The notes under the pieces: model-generated
What the model was told of the DNA's origin: nothing
The model's database searches: none
Seen by the model: the letters and a program-made list of their open reading frames with translations, nothing else
Assembly: GCF_900115845.1 (NCBI RefSeq)
Contig: NZ_FOXX01000001.1
Location: 62,001-126,000, forward strand
Source: Priestia endophytica DSM 13796
Lineage (GTDB): Bacteria; Bacillota; Bacilli; Bacillales; Bacillaceae_H
Direction: 5' to 3'
DNA: 64,000 nt
In this document: positions 1 through 8,194 of the stretch, piece by piece
How the letters are laid out: each line of letters begins with the position of its first letter
Numbering within the stretch: the first letter of the stretch is position 1
Program-made: the position numbers and the translations under genes

Positions 1-530
1 ATGAGCGGTGAACTTGCTGGGATAATAACTTTAAAAATTAGATCTCGTTTTTCTAAACCAATTGTCTTAGCATTGTCCCAATAGTGATGATCGATTAATA
101 ACACACCTTGAATCGTTCCTAAAAAGATGGGCCAAAAGGCAGCTATGAATAATATGGACATAGAAGCCAGTTCAAACGTCGGTAATAATGCAATCGCATA
201 AGGAATAAATAAAGTGAGCGGTAGTGGACTGAACGCATTGAAAAAAGGCGTTAAAATTTTTCTCGGTTTTGGACGCATCCCAAAAAACAAGCCTCCACCG
301 ATGCCTAACACTAGAGCTAATAAAACACTTGGTACTAATAGCTTCATCGAACTTAAAAACCCTTGAAAAAGTTCAAATATTGCTCTAAAAAAAGCAGCGG
401 CCACAAGATGAGGAGATGGAAAAATAAGTGGACTTAGCCAATCTGTAAAATTGGTGATATAAATCCATAACCCTATTAAAGCGAAAGCAATGGCTATCGA
501 GTAACTATACGTACTTAAAAACTTTCTCAT
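1..530 (-). CDS. ABC transporter permease, SsuC/TauC type (partial, C-terminus outside window)
   Basis: Inner-membrane subunit of an ABC importer for sulfonate-like compounds. Only the first 176 codons are present; the gene runs off the window at position 1. The ATG at 530 sits 7 bases after an AAAGGAGG ribosome binding site. The translation shows an N-terminal membrane helix, further hydrophobic segments and the beginning of the cytoplasmic EAA loop (DNAKTIGLEKRDLIFKVIIP), where the permease docks on the ATPase. It lies 17 bases after the substrate-binding protein gene and is the last visible gene of the organosulfur cluster. The family assignment (BPD_transp_1, SsuC-like) is firm; the exact substrate is inferred from the oxygenase genes upstream. 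Confidence 0.88.
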   Translation of the reverse strand, partial: MRKFLSTYSYSIAIAFALIGLWIYITNFTDWLSPLIFPSPHLVAAAFFRAIFELFQGFLSSMKLLVPSVLLALVLGIGGGLFFGMRPKPRKILTPFFNAFSPLPLTLFIPYAIALLPTFELASMSILFIAAFWPIFLGTIQGVLLIDHHYWDNAKTIGLEKRDLIFKVIIPASSPL

Positions 531-547
531 AGAATGCCTCCTTTAAA

Positions 548-1606
548 TTAAGACTGTACATTCTGCTTATTAAACCGTTTAAGAACCTTTTTATAATAAT
601 CATCATTAGGGTTTTCTTTAATAAGTTCATCTATAGCTTCTTCATACATAGACAAATTAAAGTGATCATCTAAATCAATGTTATCTACGTCTTTTATATA
701 GCCAATGTCTTGCATTTTCCCCCACGTATTCACAACTTCCTTCTTATTCGGATCTGCTGAGTTGATCAAATGCTTCTCATTGACAATTTCGTTCACTCTT
801 TCTTCAGGTAGCTGTTTAAACGTCGGCTTTGATGCTTCTAAGTTTTTCTTTGGATTTTCTAACTTTACACGCTCTGCTTTTATAAGAGCTTTCATAAACT
901 TTTTGTATGCTACGGCTTTATCACTTGAAATATTTCCTCTTACCGTAACGCGGCAACAAAGGTCATTTTGACTTAAATCATTGCTCCAAAAAATAGGTTT
1001 CAACCCGATTTGTTCTGTTTTAGTCAAATGTCCTGTATTGGAAAGACCAACATCTACTTTTCCAGATTGCACGGCCTCAAGTACATCTGCTACGCTTTTC
1101 ACTTCAACAAAATCTACATCTTTCTGAATATCAATTCCGGCATCATCAAGCGCTGATTTGAAGATGACATCAAGAGTCCCTAGTCTAACCGTTGCTATTT
1201 TCTTTCCTTTGAAATCTTCTAATGTTTTATATTTGTTGGCATTTTCTTCTTTCGTTACAACAGGTTGTCCACCTTCCATATGTCCTCCAATGAATGTAAA
1301 ATCTGCCCCTTGAGCAATGTAGTTCAGCGGTCCTGCTGTACCAAAAGTTAAGGCAATATCGATTTTGTCAGAGTTTAGAGCATCTAACCCTCCACTTGTA
1401 AAAGAAATCATTTCAACTTCTAAATTTTCATCTTCAAAAAACCCTTCAGCTCGAGCAATGTCTGCTAGAGGCGCTCCGTATAGCTGACCGTATCCGACTC
1501 TTAGTGTAGAACTTTCCTTACCTGACGCTGCATTTTTTTCTCCGCACGCCGCTAAAGCTAAAACAGAAATCATCAAAAACCCTATCATCCAACGTCTGCT
1601 TCGCAA
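548..1606 (-). CDS. ABC transporter substrate-binding lipoprotein, SsuA/NMT1 type
   Basis: Extracellular binding protein that captures the substrate and delivers it to the neighbouring permease. A short charged N-terminus, a hydrophobic stretch and the lipobox LAAC indicate lipid anchoring after signal peptidase II. The mature part follows the NMT1/SsuA fold, with a GYGQLYGAPLADIARAEGFF start and a VGLSNTG segment. An upstream ATG at 1633 directly follows the ATPase stop, but its first codons are the ribosome binding site itself (AGGAGG..GGAGGT). The TTG at 1606, 6 bases after GGAGGT, is therefore the better start, giving 352 aa. The ligand is unknown; context points to sulfonates or sulfones, but nitrate/taurine-type ligands cannot be excluded. 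Confidence 0.87.
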   Translation of the reverse strand: MRSRRWMIGFLMISVLALAACGEKNAASGKESSTLRVGYGQLYGAPLADIARAEGFFEDENLEVEMISFTSGGLDALNSDKIDIALTFGTAGPLNYIAQGADFTFIGGHMEGGQPVVTKEENANKYKTLEDFKGKKIATVRLGTLDVIFKSALDDAGIDIQKDVDFVEVKSVADVLEAVQSGKVDVGLSNTGHLTKTEQIGLKPIFWSNDLSQNDLCCRVTVRGNISSDKAVAYKKFMKALIKAERVKLENPKKNLEASKPTFKQLPEERVNEIVNEKHLINSADPNKKEVVNTWGKMQDIGYIKDVDNIDLDDHFNLSMYEEAIDELIKENPNDDYYKKVLKRFNKQNVQS

Positions 1607-1633
1607 TCCCTTACCTCCCCTTCTCCTCCTCAT

Positions 1634-2500
1634 TTAAATTCCTGCTCCATACGGCTGAACCGTCTCGTTTTGTTCGAGTTTCTTAAATATTCCATTGTTC
1701 ATTACACGTAAAATTTCATTTCTAAATTTAATAAATTCCTGGCTTTCGATTAACATCTTTCGGTCTCTTGGCTTCTTAAAAGGAACGTCAATAATTTCTG
1801 CTATTTTGCCCGGAGGACCAGGCGTAAACATAACGATGCGATCCGCTAAAATGATGGCTTCTTCTGCGTCATGTGTAACAAACACTACAGTACGCTGCTG
1901 ATCGCGATTTACTTGAAGAATAATATCTTGTAATTGAATTCTCGTTACGGGATCTAATGCACCAAATGGTTCATCCATAAACATTAAATCTGCTCCTAAT
2001 GATAAAGCCCTTGCAATTGCTGCTCTTTGTCTCATCCCTCCTGACATCTCACCAGGATATTTTTTCACGGCATGCCCTAACTGTACTAATTCAAGGTATT
2101 GCCCAGCTAAGTGTGCCAGTTCTTTTTTAGATTTGGATTTTTTCATCGTTCTTTTCATTGCAAGAATAATATTTTCTTCTGCTGTTAACCAAGGAAATAG
2201 GGAGTAGTCTTGAAATACAACTGCACTATCTGGTAAAGCTTTTTTAGTTGATACAGAATCAACTAAAACTTCACCACTCTTCGGCTGTGCTAATCCTGTT
2301 AACAATCGAAGCAGAGTACTCTTCCCAGAACCACTAGGACCCATTAACGTAATAAACTCTCCTTTTTTAATAGTGAGATTAATATCTTGTAAAATCTCAA
2401 CTCCTTCATAACTAAAAGAAAGAGATTTAGCTTCAATTTTGGTTTGAAATGCATTCTGTTTTTCTCTTACCTTGTAAACTTCTTGGATTACTTTTGCCAT
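1634..2500 (-). CDS. ABC transporter ATP-binding protein, SsuB/TauB type
   Basis: Cytoplasmic ATPase that powers the importer. The Walker A motif GPSGSGKST lies near residue 54, the signature MSGGMRQ near 152 and Walker B LMFMDEP near 172, followed by the D-loop and an H-loop (VTHD). The 288-aa length is usual for this family, with a short C-terminal tail. The start was set at the ATG at 2500, 6 bases after GGAGG; the ATG at 2506 overlaps that ribosome binding site. Its stop abuts the binding-protein gene. A terminator hairpin at 2537-2581 lies just upstream, so the transporter genes may be transcribed at a different level from the oxygenase genes. Confidence 0.92.
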   Translation of the reverse strand: MAKVIQEVYKVREKQNAFQTKIEAKSLSFSYEGVEILQDINLTIKKGEFITLMGPSGSGKSTLLRLLTGLAQPKSGEVLVDSVSTKKALPDSAVVFQDYSLFPWLTAEENIILAMKRTMKKSKSKKELAHLAGQYLELVQLGHAVKKYPGEMSGGMRQRAAIARALSLGADLMFMDEPFGALDPVTRIQLQDIILQVNRDQQRTVVFVTHDAEEAIILADRIVMFTPGPPGKIAEIIDVPFKKPRDRKMLIESQEFIKFRNEILRVMNNGIFKKLEQNETVQPYGAGI

Positions 2501-2536
2501 ATTCATCCTCCAACCTTTTTTTATATTTCATGTCAT

Positions 2537-2581
2537 AAAAAAGAACCAGGAACATTACTCTGCACAGCAATGTTTCTGGTT
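2537..2581 (-). terminator. Intrinsic terminator/attenuator between oxygenase and transporter genes
   Basis: On the minus strand AACCAG-A-AACAUUGC pairs with GUAAUGUU-C-CUGGUU (about 14 pairs, one mismatch), with an 8-nt loop, followed by CUUUUUU. It lies between the acyl-CoA-dehydrogenase-like gene and the ATPase gene of the same cluster, so it can end the first part of the transcript or act as an attenuator for the transporter genes. Confidence 0.75.
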
Positions 2582-2587
2582 GACCAG
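2576..2587 (-). promoter_or_regulatory. Small hairpin preceding the terminator (CUGG-UCAA-CCAG)
   Basis: A four-pair hairpin with a UCAA loop. Its 3' arm CCAG is also the beginning of the terminator stem, so the two structures exclude each other. A nearly identical element (12 of 13 bases) precedes the leader terminator at 8005-8061. Function is inferred only. Confidence 0.4.
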
Positions 2588-2664
2588 TCAACAAAATACT
2601 ATAACCCTATCAAAATAGTAAGTTTAATATCATTGATTCTGCTTTGCTTACATTAATCTAATGA

Positions 2665-3858
2665 TCATTTCCCTTCTTCCCAAAGCTCTAGAGGCAAACT
2701 TAGCAACTCTTTTCCAATTTGCTCTCGAGCAACATTATTAGAAGGTGCCATAGGAATTCCTCCGCGTGCATCTCGGTAAATGCGTTCGAAAATTCCTTCT
2801 ACATATCCAAAGCCTCCTGCGACATCCATCGCAACTCGTGCTGCAAAATCCGCTAATTCTGTTGCTTGTACTTTTTGCTCTTTTATTTCAGAAGCAAGGG
2901 GAAGGGAAGACTCATTTAACGCACGTAATTCATCCAATCTCCTCGCCAAATCCAATTGCCATGCTCTCAAACCTGTAATACGAATTTTCACTTCAGCTAA
3001 TTTTTGCCGAATGACTCCATAATCAGCTAAACTCTTGTTGAAATCTCGATGAACAGTTCTCGTTGTGTGGGCAACTGCAGCGTCAAGCGCTCCTTGAGCT
3101 ACACCTAGCCATACCGCATTTAATCCTATTGCTACTCCTGTCCCATTTAGCACATCTAGTCCATCTGCTGGCAATAGATCTTGGTAACTTACTCTTACGT
3201 TCTCAAACGTTAATGGACCACTATGGTTTCCTCTTACACCAAGTGCTTTCCATGGCTTTGCTATAATTCCGTCCTTGTGGCCATCTACAATGAATGAGCT
3301 ATGTTCCTTAGGATCACGGCTACCTGCAGTACGGGTTTGCACAATATAAAAATCTGCCTGTCCTCCACTTGTTGTAAAAGATTTTTGAGCGTTAATAATA
3401 TACTCTGTTCCATCGTTTTTCGCTTGGCTCCTGTTATACCAAACATGACCTCCTGTTGCTTTTTCACTAATGGACAGAGTACCTAAATACCCTTCTCGGA
3501 CTTTTGGTAACCATCGCTCTTTTTGACTTTGACTACCAAAAATATGAATAGCTTGAACAGCACCAACATGCATAGCATATACGAGACCTGTTGACGCATC
3601 TACTTTTCCTATTTCTTCAGCTGCAACCGATAATCCCACATAGCCAAAATCGAGTCCTCCCCACTCTTTAGGAATAGTTACAGAATTCCACCCTTCACTA
3701 GCTAAGTAAAGTAAGTTTTCACGAGGAAATTGACCTGTTTTATCAATCATTTCTGCATTTGGTTTTATTTTTTTTTCAATAATAGGCTTTATCATGGCTC
3801 TCATTTTCTCAATCGCTGATTGTGAAGAGACAGGTCTATCTTTTGATATGTTGGTCAT
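2665..3858 (-). CDS. Acyl-CoA dehydrogenase-fold flavoprotein of the organosulfur cluster
   Basis: A 397-aa protein with the N-terminal helical, middle beta (SISEKATGGHVW..) and C-terminal helical domains of the acyl-CoA dehydrogenase superfamily. The C-terminal segment RIYRDARGG is family-like, but the following catalytic-base region, normally YEG(T/S), reads PMAPSN at residues 369-374, so ordinary acyl-CoA oxidation is doubtful. Known relatives in desulfurization clusters are flavin-dependent monooxygenases or accessory flavoproteins. The ATG at 3858 follows an AGAGGG site. It lies 28 bases after the DszC/SfnC-like gene and reads in the same direction, so the two are likely co-transcribed. 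The exact reaction is unknown. Confidence 0.85.
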   Translation of the reverse strand: MTNISKDRPVSSQSAIEKMRAMIKPIIEKKIKPNAEMIDKTGQFPRENLLYLASEGWNSVTIPKEWGGLDFGYVGLSVAAEEIGKVDASTGLVYAMHVGAVQAIHIFGSQSQKERWLPKVREGYLGTLSISEKATGGHVWYNRSQAKNDGTEYIINAQKSFTTSGGQADFYIVQTRTAGSRDPKEHSSFIVDGHKDGIIAKPWKALGVRGNHSGPLTFENVRVSYQDLLPADGLDVLNGTGVAIGLNAVWLGVAQGALDAAVAHTTRTVHRDFNKSLADYGVIRQKLAEVKIRITGLRAWQLDLARRLDELRALNESSLPLASEIKEQKVQATELADFAARVAMDVAGGFGYVEGIFERIYRDARGGIPMAPSNNVAREQIGKELLSLPLELWEEGK

Positions 3859-3886
3859 TTTTATATCCCTCTGTTTCTATTAGATA

Positions 3887-5146
3887 TTAAAAATACACTT
3901 GTTTTATCGGAAGCTCATTACCATTCACTACATAATCGCCGATTGCTCGTGCTTTGTAGGCCGTTGGATTATGAGAAGCAATGGTACGAATATTGCGCCA
4001 GTGGCGGTCAAGATTTGCTGACTGTCTTGTTGCAGAGGCTCCTCCAACTTCAAATAGTCTTGTCGCTGCTTGCAAAGCAATATTGTCTATCATTACTTTC
4101 GCTTGTGCAGCTTTTACTGAAGCTTCATGACTTAAAGCATAATCTATATCGCCTTCAACAGCTGAAGCTACCGCCTGATCTAAGGCTTCAGCAGCTGTAA
4201 GTACAATTGCTGAAGCTCCAAAAGCACTGCTCGCTATTTCCCCAATGATTTGCTGAAGCTGAGGATCCTCTGACGGCGTATTCGCAGCTGCAAAACTGAA
4301 TGTTCTTTTTCTGTTTTGAACCAAAGCTGCCGCATCTGTCACTACGTTGTGCATAATCCCTGTGATAACCGCATGCAAATACAGCTGTAAATAAGAGTTA
4401 AATGGCGTTTTCTTATCGTACGTTCCGGCGATTTCTTCTTGTTTAACTAAAACGTTGTTGAAACGGGTTGTTCCACTTCCCGTGAGTTTTTGACCAATAC
4501 CGTCCCAATCATCCTCAAGAATGACGCCCTCACGATTTGTTGGAATAACAACAGATAGAGCCGTTTCACCTACAGCCGAAGCTGTAACAAGAACAAAATC
4601 AGCATACAGCGTGCCTGTACTAAAATATTTTGTACCGTTTAAACGATAATGATCTCCATCCCGAGATAATTTTGTTTCAAATACTTTTGTTCCTACATTT
4701 TTGGAGGAAAGTTCAGTTGTTGCATTTCCAATAATGTGACCGTCAGCTATTTTTTGTAGCCAGTAATCTCGCTGCTCATCTCTAGGAGCGATAAGCAAAC
4801 TTTCCACAAAGGAATAATGGGCGCGAAGACTATGAGCAACGTCTGAATCAGCTTCTGCTAATTTGATAATCACTGCAAAGAGTTCGCGAATACTCGCCCC
4901 TCCTCCACCACGTTCAATCGGTAACCGTAAGGCACCTAATCGTGACTGTCGAATAACATCCCATGCAAGATATGGATGTGCTTCACTGTTAGCACTTCTT
5001 CGGTCTTTCGTATCTTGAGCAATTATAGAAATTAACTCATTAAGCGCGGGTGTATGGAATTTAACAGGTTCAGTAAACAGATATGAAGATTTTTCACTAC
5101 TTTTTCCGGTATCAACACTGACGTTTAAATTTCTATAGTTCGTCAT
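3887..5146 (-). CDS. DszC/SfnC-type FMNH2-dependent monooxygenase (acyl-CoA dehydrogenase fold)
   Basis: A 419-aa member of the DszC/SfnC branch of the acyl-CoA dehydrogenase superfamily. These enzymes use reduced flavin from a separate reductase to oxygenate sulfur compounds such as sulfoxides and sulfones. Typical features are the middle-domain stretch LNGTKYFSTGTLYADF and the C-terminal LDRHWRNIRTIASHNPTAYK, which matches the DszC-type pattern rather than the YEG motif of dehydrogenases. GGGAG lies 8 bases before the ATG. A terminator and inverted repeats occupy the 194 bases upstream. The cluster as a whole supports a role in sulfur scavenging; the substrate cannot be read from the sequence. 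Confidence 0.87.
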   Translation of the reverse strand: MTNYRNLNVSVDTGKSSEKSSYLFTEPVKFHTPALNELISIIAQDTKDRRSANSEAHPYLAWDVIRQSRLGALRLPIERGGGGASIRELFAVIIKLAEADSDVAHSLRAHYSFVESLLIAPRDEQRDYWLQKIADGHIIGNATTELSSKNVGTKVFETKLSRDGDHYRLNGTKYFSTGTLYADFVLVTASAVGETALSVVIPTNREGVILEDDWDGIGQKLTGSGTTRFNNVLVKQEEIAGTYDKKTPFNSYLQLYLHAVITGIMHNVVTDAAALVQNRKRTFSFAAANTPSEDPQLQQIIGEIASSAFGASAIVLTAAEALDQAVASAVEGDIDYALSHEASVKAAQAKVMIDNIALQAATRLFEVGGASATRQSANLDRHWRNIRTIASHNPTAYKARAIGDYVVNGNELPIKQVYF

Positions 5147-5199
5147 ATTTGATTTCTCCCTTAGCTTTGATTTACATAGATAGCATAGCGCTTATTTGA

Positions 5200-5220
5200 A
5201 TATGCATTGTTAATGCATAT
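5200..5220. repeat. Perfect inverted repeat upstream of the DszC/SfnC-like gene
   Basis: Arms ATATGCATT and AATGCATAT (9 bp each) with a 3-bp centre. It lies between the T-tract of a terminator and the gene start at 5146, a suitable place for an operator. No known consensus was recognised. Confidence 0.4.
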
Positions 5221-5266
5221 AAAAAAACACCCTTTTCCCCCTATCCATAGCGGGAGAACAGATGCC
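5220..5266 (-). terminator. Intrinsic terminator inside the organosulfur cluster
   Basis: On the minus strand CAUCU-UU-CUCCC pairs with GGGGG-AA-GGGUG (about 12 pairs with a small internal loop), followed by seven U. Immediately upstream, at 5268-5279, is a small hairpin UUAG-ACAA-CUAA, similar in shape to those before the other two terminators of the cluster. Confidence 0.6.
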
Positions 5267-5340
5267 TTTAGTTGTCTAATCGGACCACTATTTAATTTTA
5301 AGTTAAAAACTACCTTTTACGTGCTACTAGCTTCTTAAGC

Positions 5341-6723
5341 TTACAATTGATAATTCATATTTCTATATTGAGAACCTACATGTTCTTCTGATAAGCGTGC
5401 CCTTCCTTTACCAAATAATTTCTCCCTTAATGTTCCTTCTTCATACTCTGTTTTTACTAAACCACGCTCTTGTAACTCTGGAATGACAAGCTCAACGAAA
5501 TCCGCAAATGACCCAGGCGTCACTGTATAAGCTAAATTAAATCCGTCAATATCTGTTTCATCAATCCATTCTTCAAATATGTCGGCAATTTGTTGAGGTG
5601 TTCCAACAGCTACAGGTCCCATTCCACCAATACCAGCAAACTTAGCCAATTCCTGTACAGTCCACGTTTTATTTGAGCTATATTTGGTTAGTGATTCTAA
5701 CATTGATTGAACGGCTTTTGTTTCAATATACTCAATCTCTTGCTTTGGATCCCATTTTGAAAAATCAACGCCACACCATCCGCTTAATAATGAAAGAGCA
5801 CCTTCATAACTTATATAGTTTGAAAGTTCTTCGTATTTCTTCCATGCTTCTTCTTCGGTTCTTCCAACAATAACGGTAAACAAGGCAAATACTTTTAGAC
5901 TTTGCGGATCTCTCCCTTGCAAGCGAGCTTGTAACCTCAAATCTTTTACATAAGCTGCAATTGAGCTTTTTTCAGGACCAGAAATAAACGTGCATTCGGC
6001 ATGCTTAGCTGCAAATTTACGACCTTTTGATGATCCACCTGCTTGATATAAAACAGGAGTCCTTTGAGAGGATGGCTCACATAAATGGATGCCAGGAACA
6101 TTAAAATATTTACCGTGATGGTTGATGGCATGGACTTTGTCGGGGTTTGAAAAGACTTTCTTTTCTTTATCTTTGATAACAGCGTTCTCTTCCCAACTGC
6201 CTTCCCATAACTTATAGCAAACTTCAACATATTCATCAGCGATGTTATAGCGCTCTTCATGCTGAATTTTATGGCCTGTATCAATGTTTTTCATTCCACT
6301 TTCTAAATAAGAGGTCACGATATTCCAAGCAATTCGCCCATTTGTTAAATGATCCAACGTTGTCATTCTTCTTGCAAACGTATAGGGATGCTCAAACGTT
6401 GTAGAACAAGTAATGCCAAAGCCCAAATGTTCTGTCGCATGTGCCATTGCAGAGACAAGCATCATTGGATCATTAACAGGAACCTGTGTTGCTTCTCGAA
6501 CAGTGACCGTTTTATCTGCTCCATATACGTCATATATTCCAATCACATCTGCTATAAACAGGCCATCAAAACGTCCCTTCTCTAATAATTGTGCTAGTTC
6601 GATCCAATAATTAATATCGTTATATCGATGCGATTGATCATCAGGATGTGTCCATAAACCAGGAGATTGGTGAACAACACAATTCATATCAAAAGCATTT
6701 AAATATATTCTACTTTTTTTCAT
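5341..6723 (-). CDS. NtaA/SnaA/DszA-family FMN-dependent monooxygenase
   Basis: A 460-aa luciferase-like oxygenase of the NtaA/SnaA/DszA branch, which uses FMNH2 and O2 to open sulfones, aminopolycarboxylates or similar compounds. Family features are the opening KKSRIYLNAFDMNCVVHQSPGLW region, the STTFEHPYTFARRMTTLDHLTNGRIAWNIVTS flavin-site segment and the YQAGGSSKGRKFAAKHAE block. The ATG at 6723 lies 7 bases after AAGGAG; an upstream in-frame ATG at 6771 has no such site. It follows the ssuD gene by 88 bases without a terminator. The specific substrate is not readable from the sequence; dibenzothiophene-sulfone-like or dimethyl-sulfone-derived compounds are possible. Confidence 0.88.
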   Translation of the reverse strand: MKKSRIYLNAFDMNCVVHQSPGLWTHPDDQSHRYNDINYWIELAQLLEKGRFDGLFIADVIGIYDVYGADKTVTVREATQVPVNDPMMLVSAMAHATEHLGFGITCSTTFEHPYTFARRMTTLDHLTNGRIAWNIVTSYLESGMKNIDTGHKIQHEERYNIADEYVEVCYKLWEGSWEENAVIKDKEKKVFSNPDKVHAINHHGKYFNVPGIHLCEPSSQRTPVLYQAGGSSKGRKFAAKHAECTFISGPEKSSIAAYVKDLRLQARLQGRDPQSLKVFALFTVIVGRTEEEAWKKYEELSNYISYEGALSLLSGWCGVDFSKWDPKQEIEYIETKAVQSMLESLTKYSSNKTWTVQELAKFAGIGGMGPVAVGTPQQIADIFEEWIDETDIDGFNLAYTVTPGSFADFVELVIPELQERGLVKTEYEEGTLREKLFGKGRARLSEEHVGSQYRNMNYQL

Positions 6724-6811
6724 ACTCCGACTCCTTTTCGAATATTCAGTGTATTCAACAAGTAGAAGCATTTCAACTATGTAAAACGCTCCTCTATATA
6801 CTCGAATTCTT

Positions 6812-7963
6812 CTATTTACTCATATTTGTTGTTTGTTTCTCAAAGCTTTCCTTATTTGCAGCCACTCCACCAAATGGACTTATAAAGGTACGTTCATTTT
6901 CATCATGATGATGATTTAGAGGTAACCTTGGGAAGAGTAGCTCTGCCGTACGATAAGCTTCTTCTAAATGCGGATATCCTGACAAAATAAACGTATCAAT
7001 CCCTAAATCGGCATATTCTTTCATTCTTTCAGCAACTGTCTCAGCATCTCCTACTAGAGCTGTACCTGCTCCTCCTCTCACTAGACCCACTCCTGCCCAT
7101 AAGTTAGGGCTTACTTCAAGGTCAGAACGATCTCCTTTATGAAGTTCAATCATCCGTTTTTGACCTTCTGAATCCATCTTCGCGAATGCCTTTTGTGCAG
7201 ACTGAATGGTTTCTTCATCTACATGTTCAATGAGCTCTTCAGCAGATTTCCACGCTTCTTCTTCTGTTTTTCTTACAATCACGTGTAGGCGAATGCCAAA
7301 TCGCAATGTTCTTCCCTTTTTGGCTGCTTTGTTTTTCATCGTTTCAATTTTTTCTTTTACTTTCTCAGGAGATTCTCCCCACGTTAAATAGACATCTACA
7401 TGATTAGAGGCAACATTCATTGCAGCGGAAGAAGATCCTCCAAAGTAAAGAGGCGGATATGGCTTTTGTACTGGAGGATATAGGACTTCCCCGCCTTTTA
7501 CATTAAGGTAGTTTCCATCAAAATCTACATCTGATCCATTTAACGCTTCTCTCCAAATTGATAAAAATTCATCTGTTAATTCATAGCGATCATCATGATT
7601 TAAAAACAGTCCATCTCCAGCTAGTTCAACAGGGTCTCCTCCTGCGACAACATTAACTAGCAATCTTCCCTTTGAGAAGCGATCAAATGTAGCAGCCATT
7701 CGGGCAGATAAAGTAGGCGATGTTAAGCCTGGACGAACGGCAACAAGAAACTTCAGTTTTTCAGTGACAGGTGCCAGCATTGATGCTGCAATCCATGCAT
7801 CTTCACATGATTTTCCTGTTGGTAATAGCACCCCGCTGTATCCTAACGTATCTGCAGCTTGGGCAATCTGTTTGCAGTATGAATAGTTGACTGGACGCGT
7901 TCCCTCAGATGTGCCTAGATAACGCCCATCTCCGTGTGTTGGAATGAACCAAAAAATCTCCAT
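6812..7963 (-). CDS. ssuD: Alkanesulfonate monooxygenase SsuD, FMNH2-dependent
   Basis: Cleaves alkanesulfonates to aldehyde and sulfite with reduced FMN and O2, supplying sulfur under sulfate starvation. The 383-aa length matches E. coli SsuD (381 aa). The N-terminus [14 protein letters not shown] is the family start, Cys53 aligns with the conserved active-site cysteine, and RLHVIVR holds the Arg/His pair expected in the active site. A GGAAGAGG site precedes the ATG. It is the first gene after a well-formed promoter (8101-8129) and a leader terminator (8005-8061), so it heads the cluster. No flavin reductase (SsuE) is visible; FMNH2 must come from elsewhere. Confidence 0.93.
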   Translation of the reverse strand: MEIFWFIPTHGDGRYLGTSEGTRPVNYSYCKQIAQAADTLGYSGVLLPTGKSCEDAWIAASMLAPVTEKLKFLVAVRPGLTSPTLSARMAATFDRFSKGRLLVNVVAGGDPVELAGDGLFLNHDDRYELTDEFLSIWREALNGSDVDFDGNYLNVKGGEVLYPPVQKPYPPLYFGGSSSAAMNVASNHVDVYLTWGESPEKVKEKIETMKNKAAKKGRTLRFGIRLHVIVRKTEEEAWKSAEELIEHVDEETIQSAQKAFAKMDSEGQKRMIELHKGDRSDLEVSPNLWAGVGLVRGGAGTALVGDAETVAERMKEYADLGIDTFILSGYPHLEEAYRTAELLFPRLPLNHHHDENERTFISPFGGVAANKESFEKQTTNMSK

Positions 7964-8004
7964 TTTCCTCTTCCTTTCTTCTATTAATTTAAGAAATTAG
8001 TATG

Positions 8005-8061
8005 TAAAAAACAAAAGAGGCTCACCAAGCGAACGATATGTTCTTCGCTTAATGAGCCTCT
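8005..8061 (-). terminator. Leader terminator in front of ssuD
   Basis: On the minus strand AGAGGCUCA pairs with UGAGCCUCU, with an inner AAGCGAA/UUCGCUU stem, followed by UUUGUUUUUU. It lies between the promoter at 8101-8129 and ssuD, so it can act only as an attenuator of the cluster or as the 3' end of a short leader RNA. Confidence 0.8.
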
Positions 8062-8072
8062 GGATGACCAGA
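8059..8072 (-). promoter_or_regulatory. Small leader hairpin (UCUGG-UCAU-CCAGA) abutting the terminator
   Basis: A five-pair hairpin with a UCAU loop whose last three bases overlap the first bases of the terminator stem. Its core is repeated, with one change, before the terminator at 2537-2581. A regulatory role is inferred from position and repetition. Confidence 0.45.
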
Positions 8073-8100
8073 CGGAATATTTGTATTAAAGGTTATGACC

Positions 8101-8129
8101 ATGATAAGCTAATTATTCCCATTTGTAAA
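8101..8129 (-). promoter_or_regulatory. Sigma-A promoter of the ssuD cluster
   Basis: TTTACA at 8129-8124, 17-bp spacer, TATCAT at 8106-8101 on the minus strand. Transcription would begin near 8094, leaving a leader of about 130 nt with the hairpin and terminator described above. Confidence 0.65.
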
Positions 8130-8194
8130 GTATGAATTGAAACTAAATTTTCTTTATCACTCTTCACTCAGGTTGATAAAGATCCTTTCCACCA

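Noticed and set aside
8005-8130. Possible S-box (SAM-I) riboswitch or T-box before ssuD
   Set aside because: The leader has a terminator but lacks the conserved SAM-I core (GGAGGGA ... GGCAACC) and the T-box GGUGGNACCGCG sequence.
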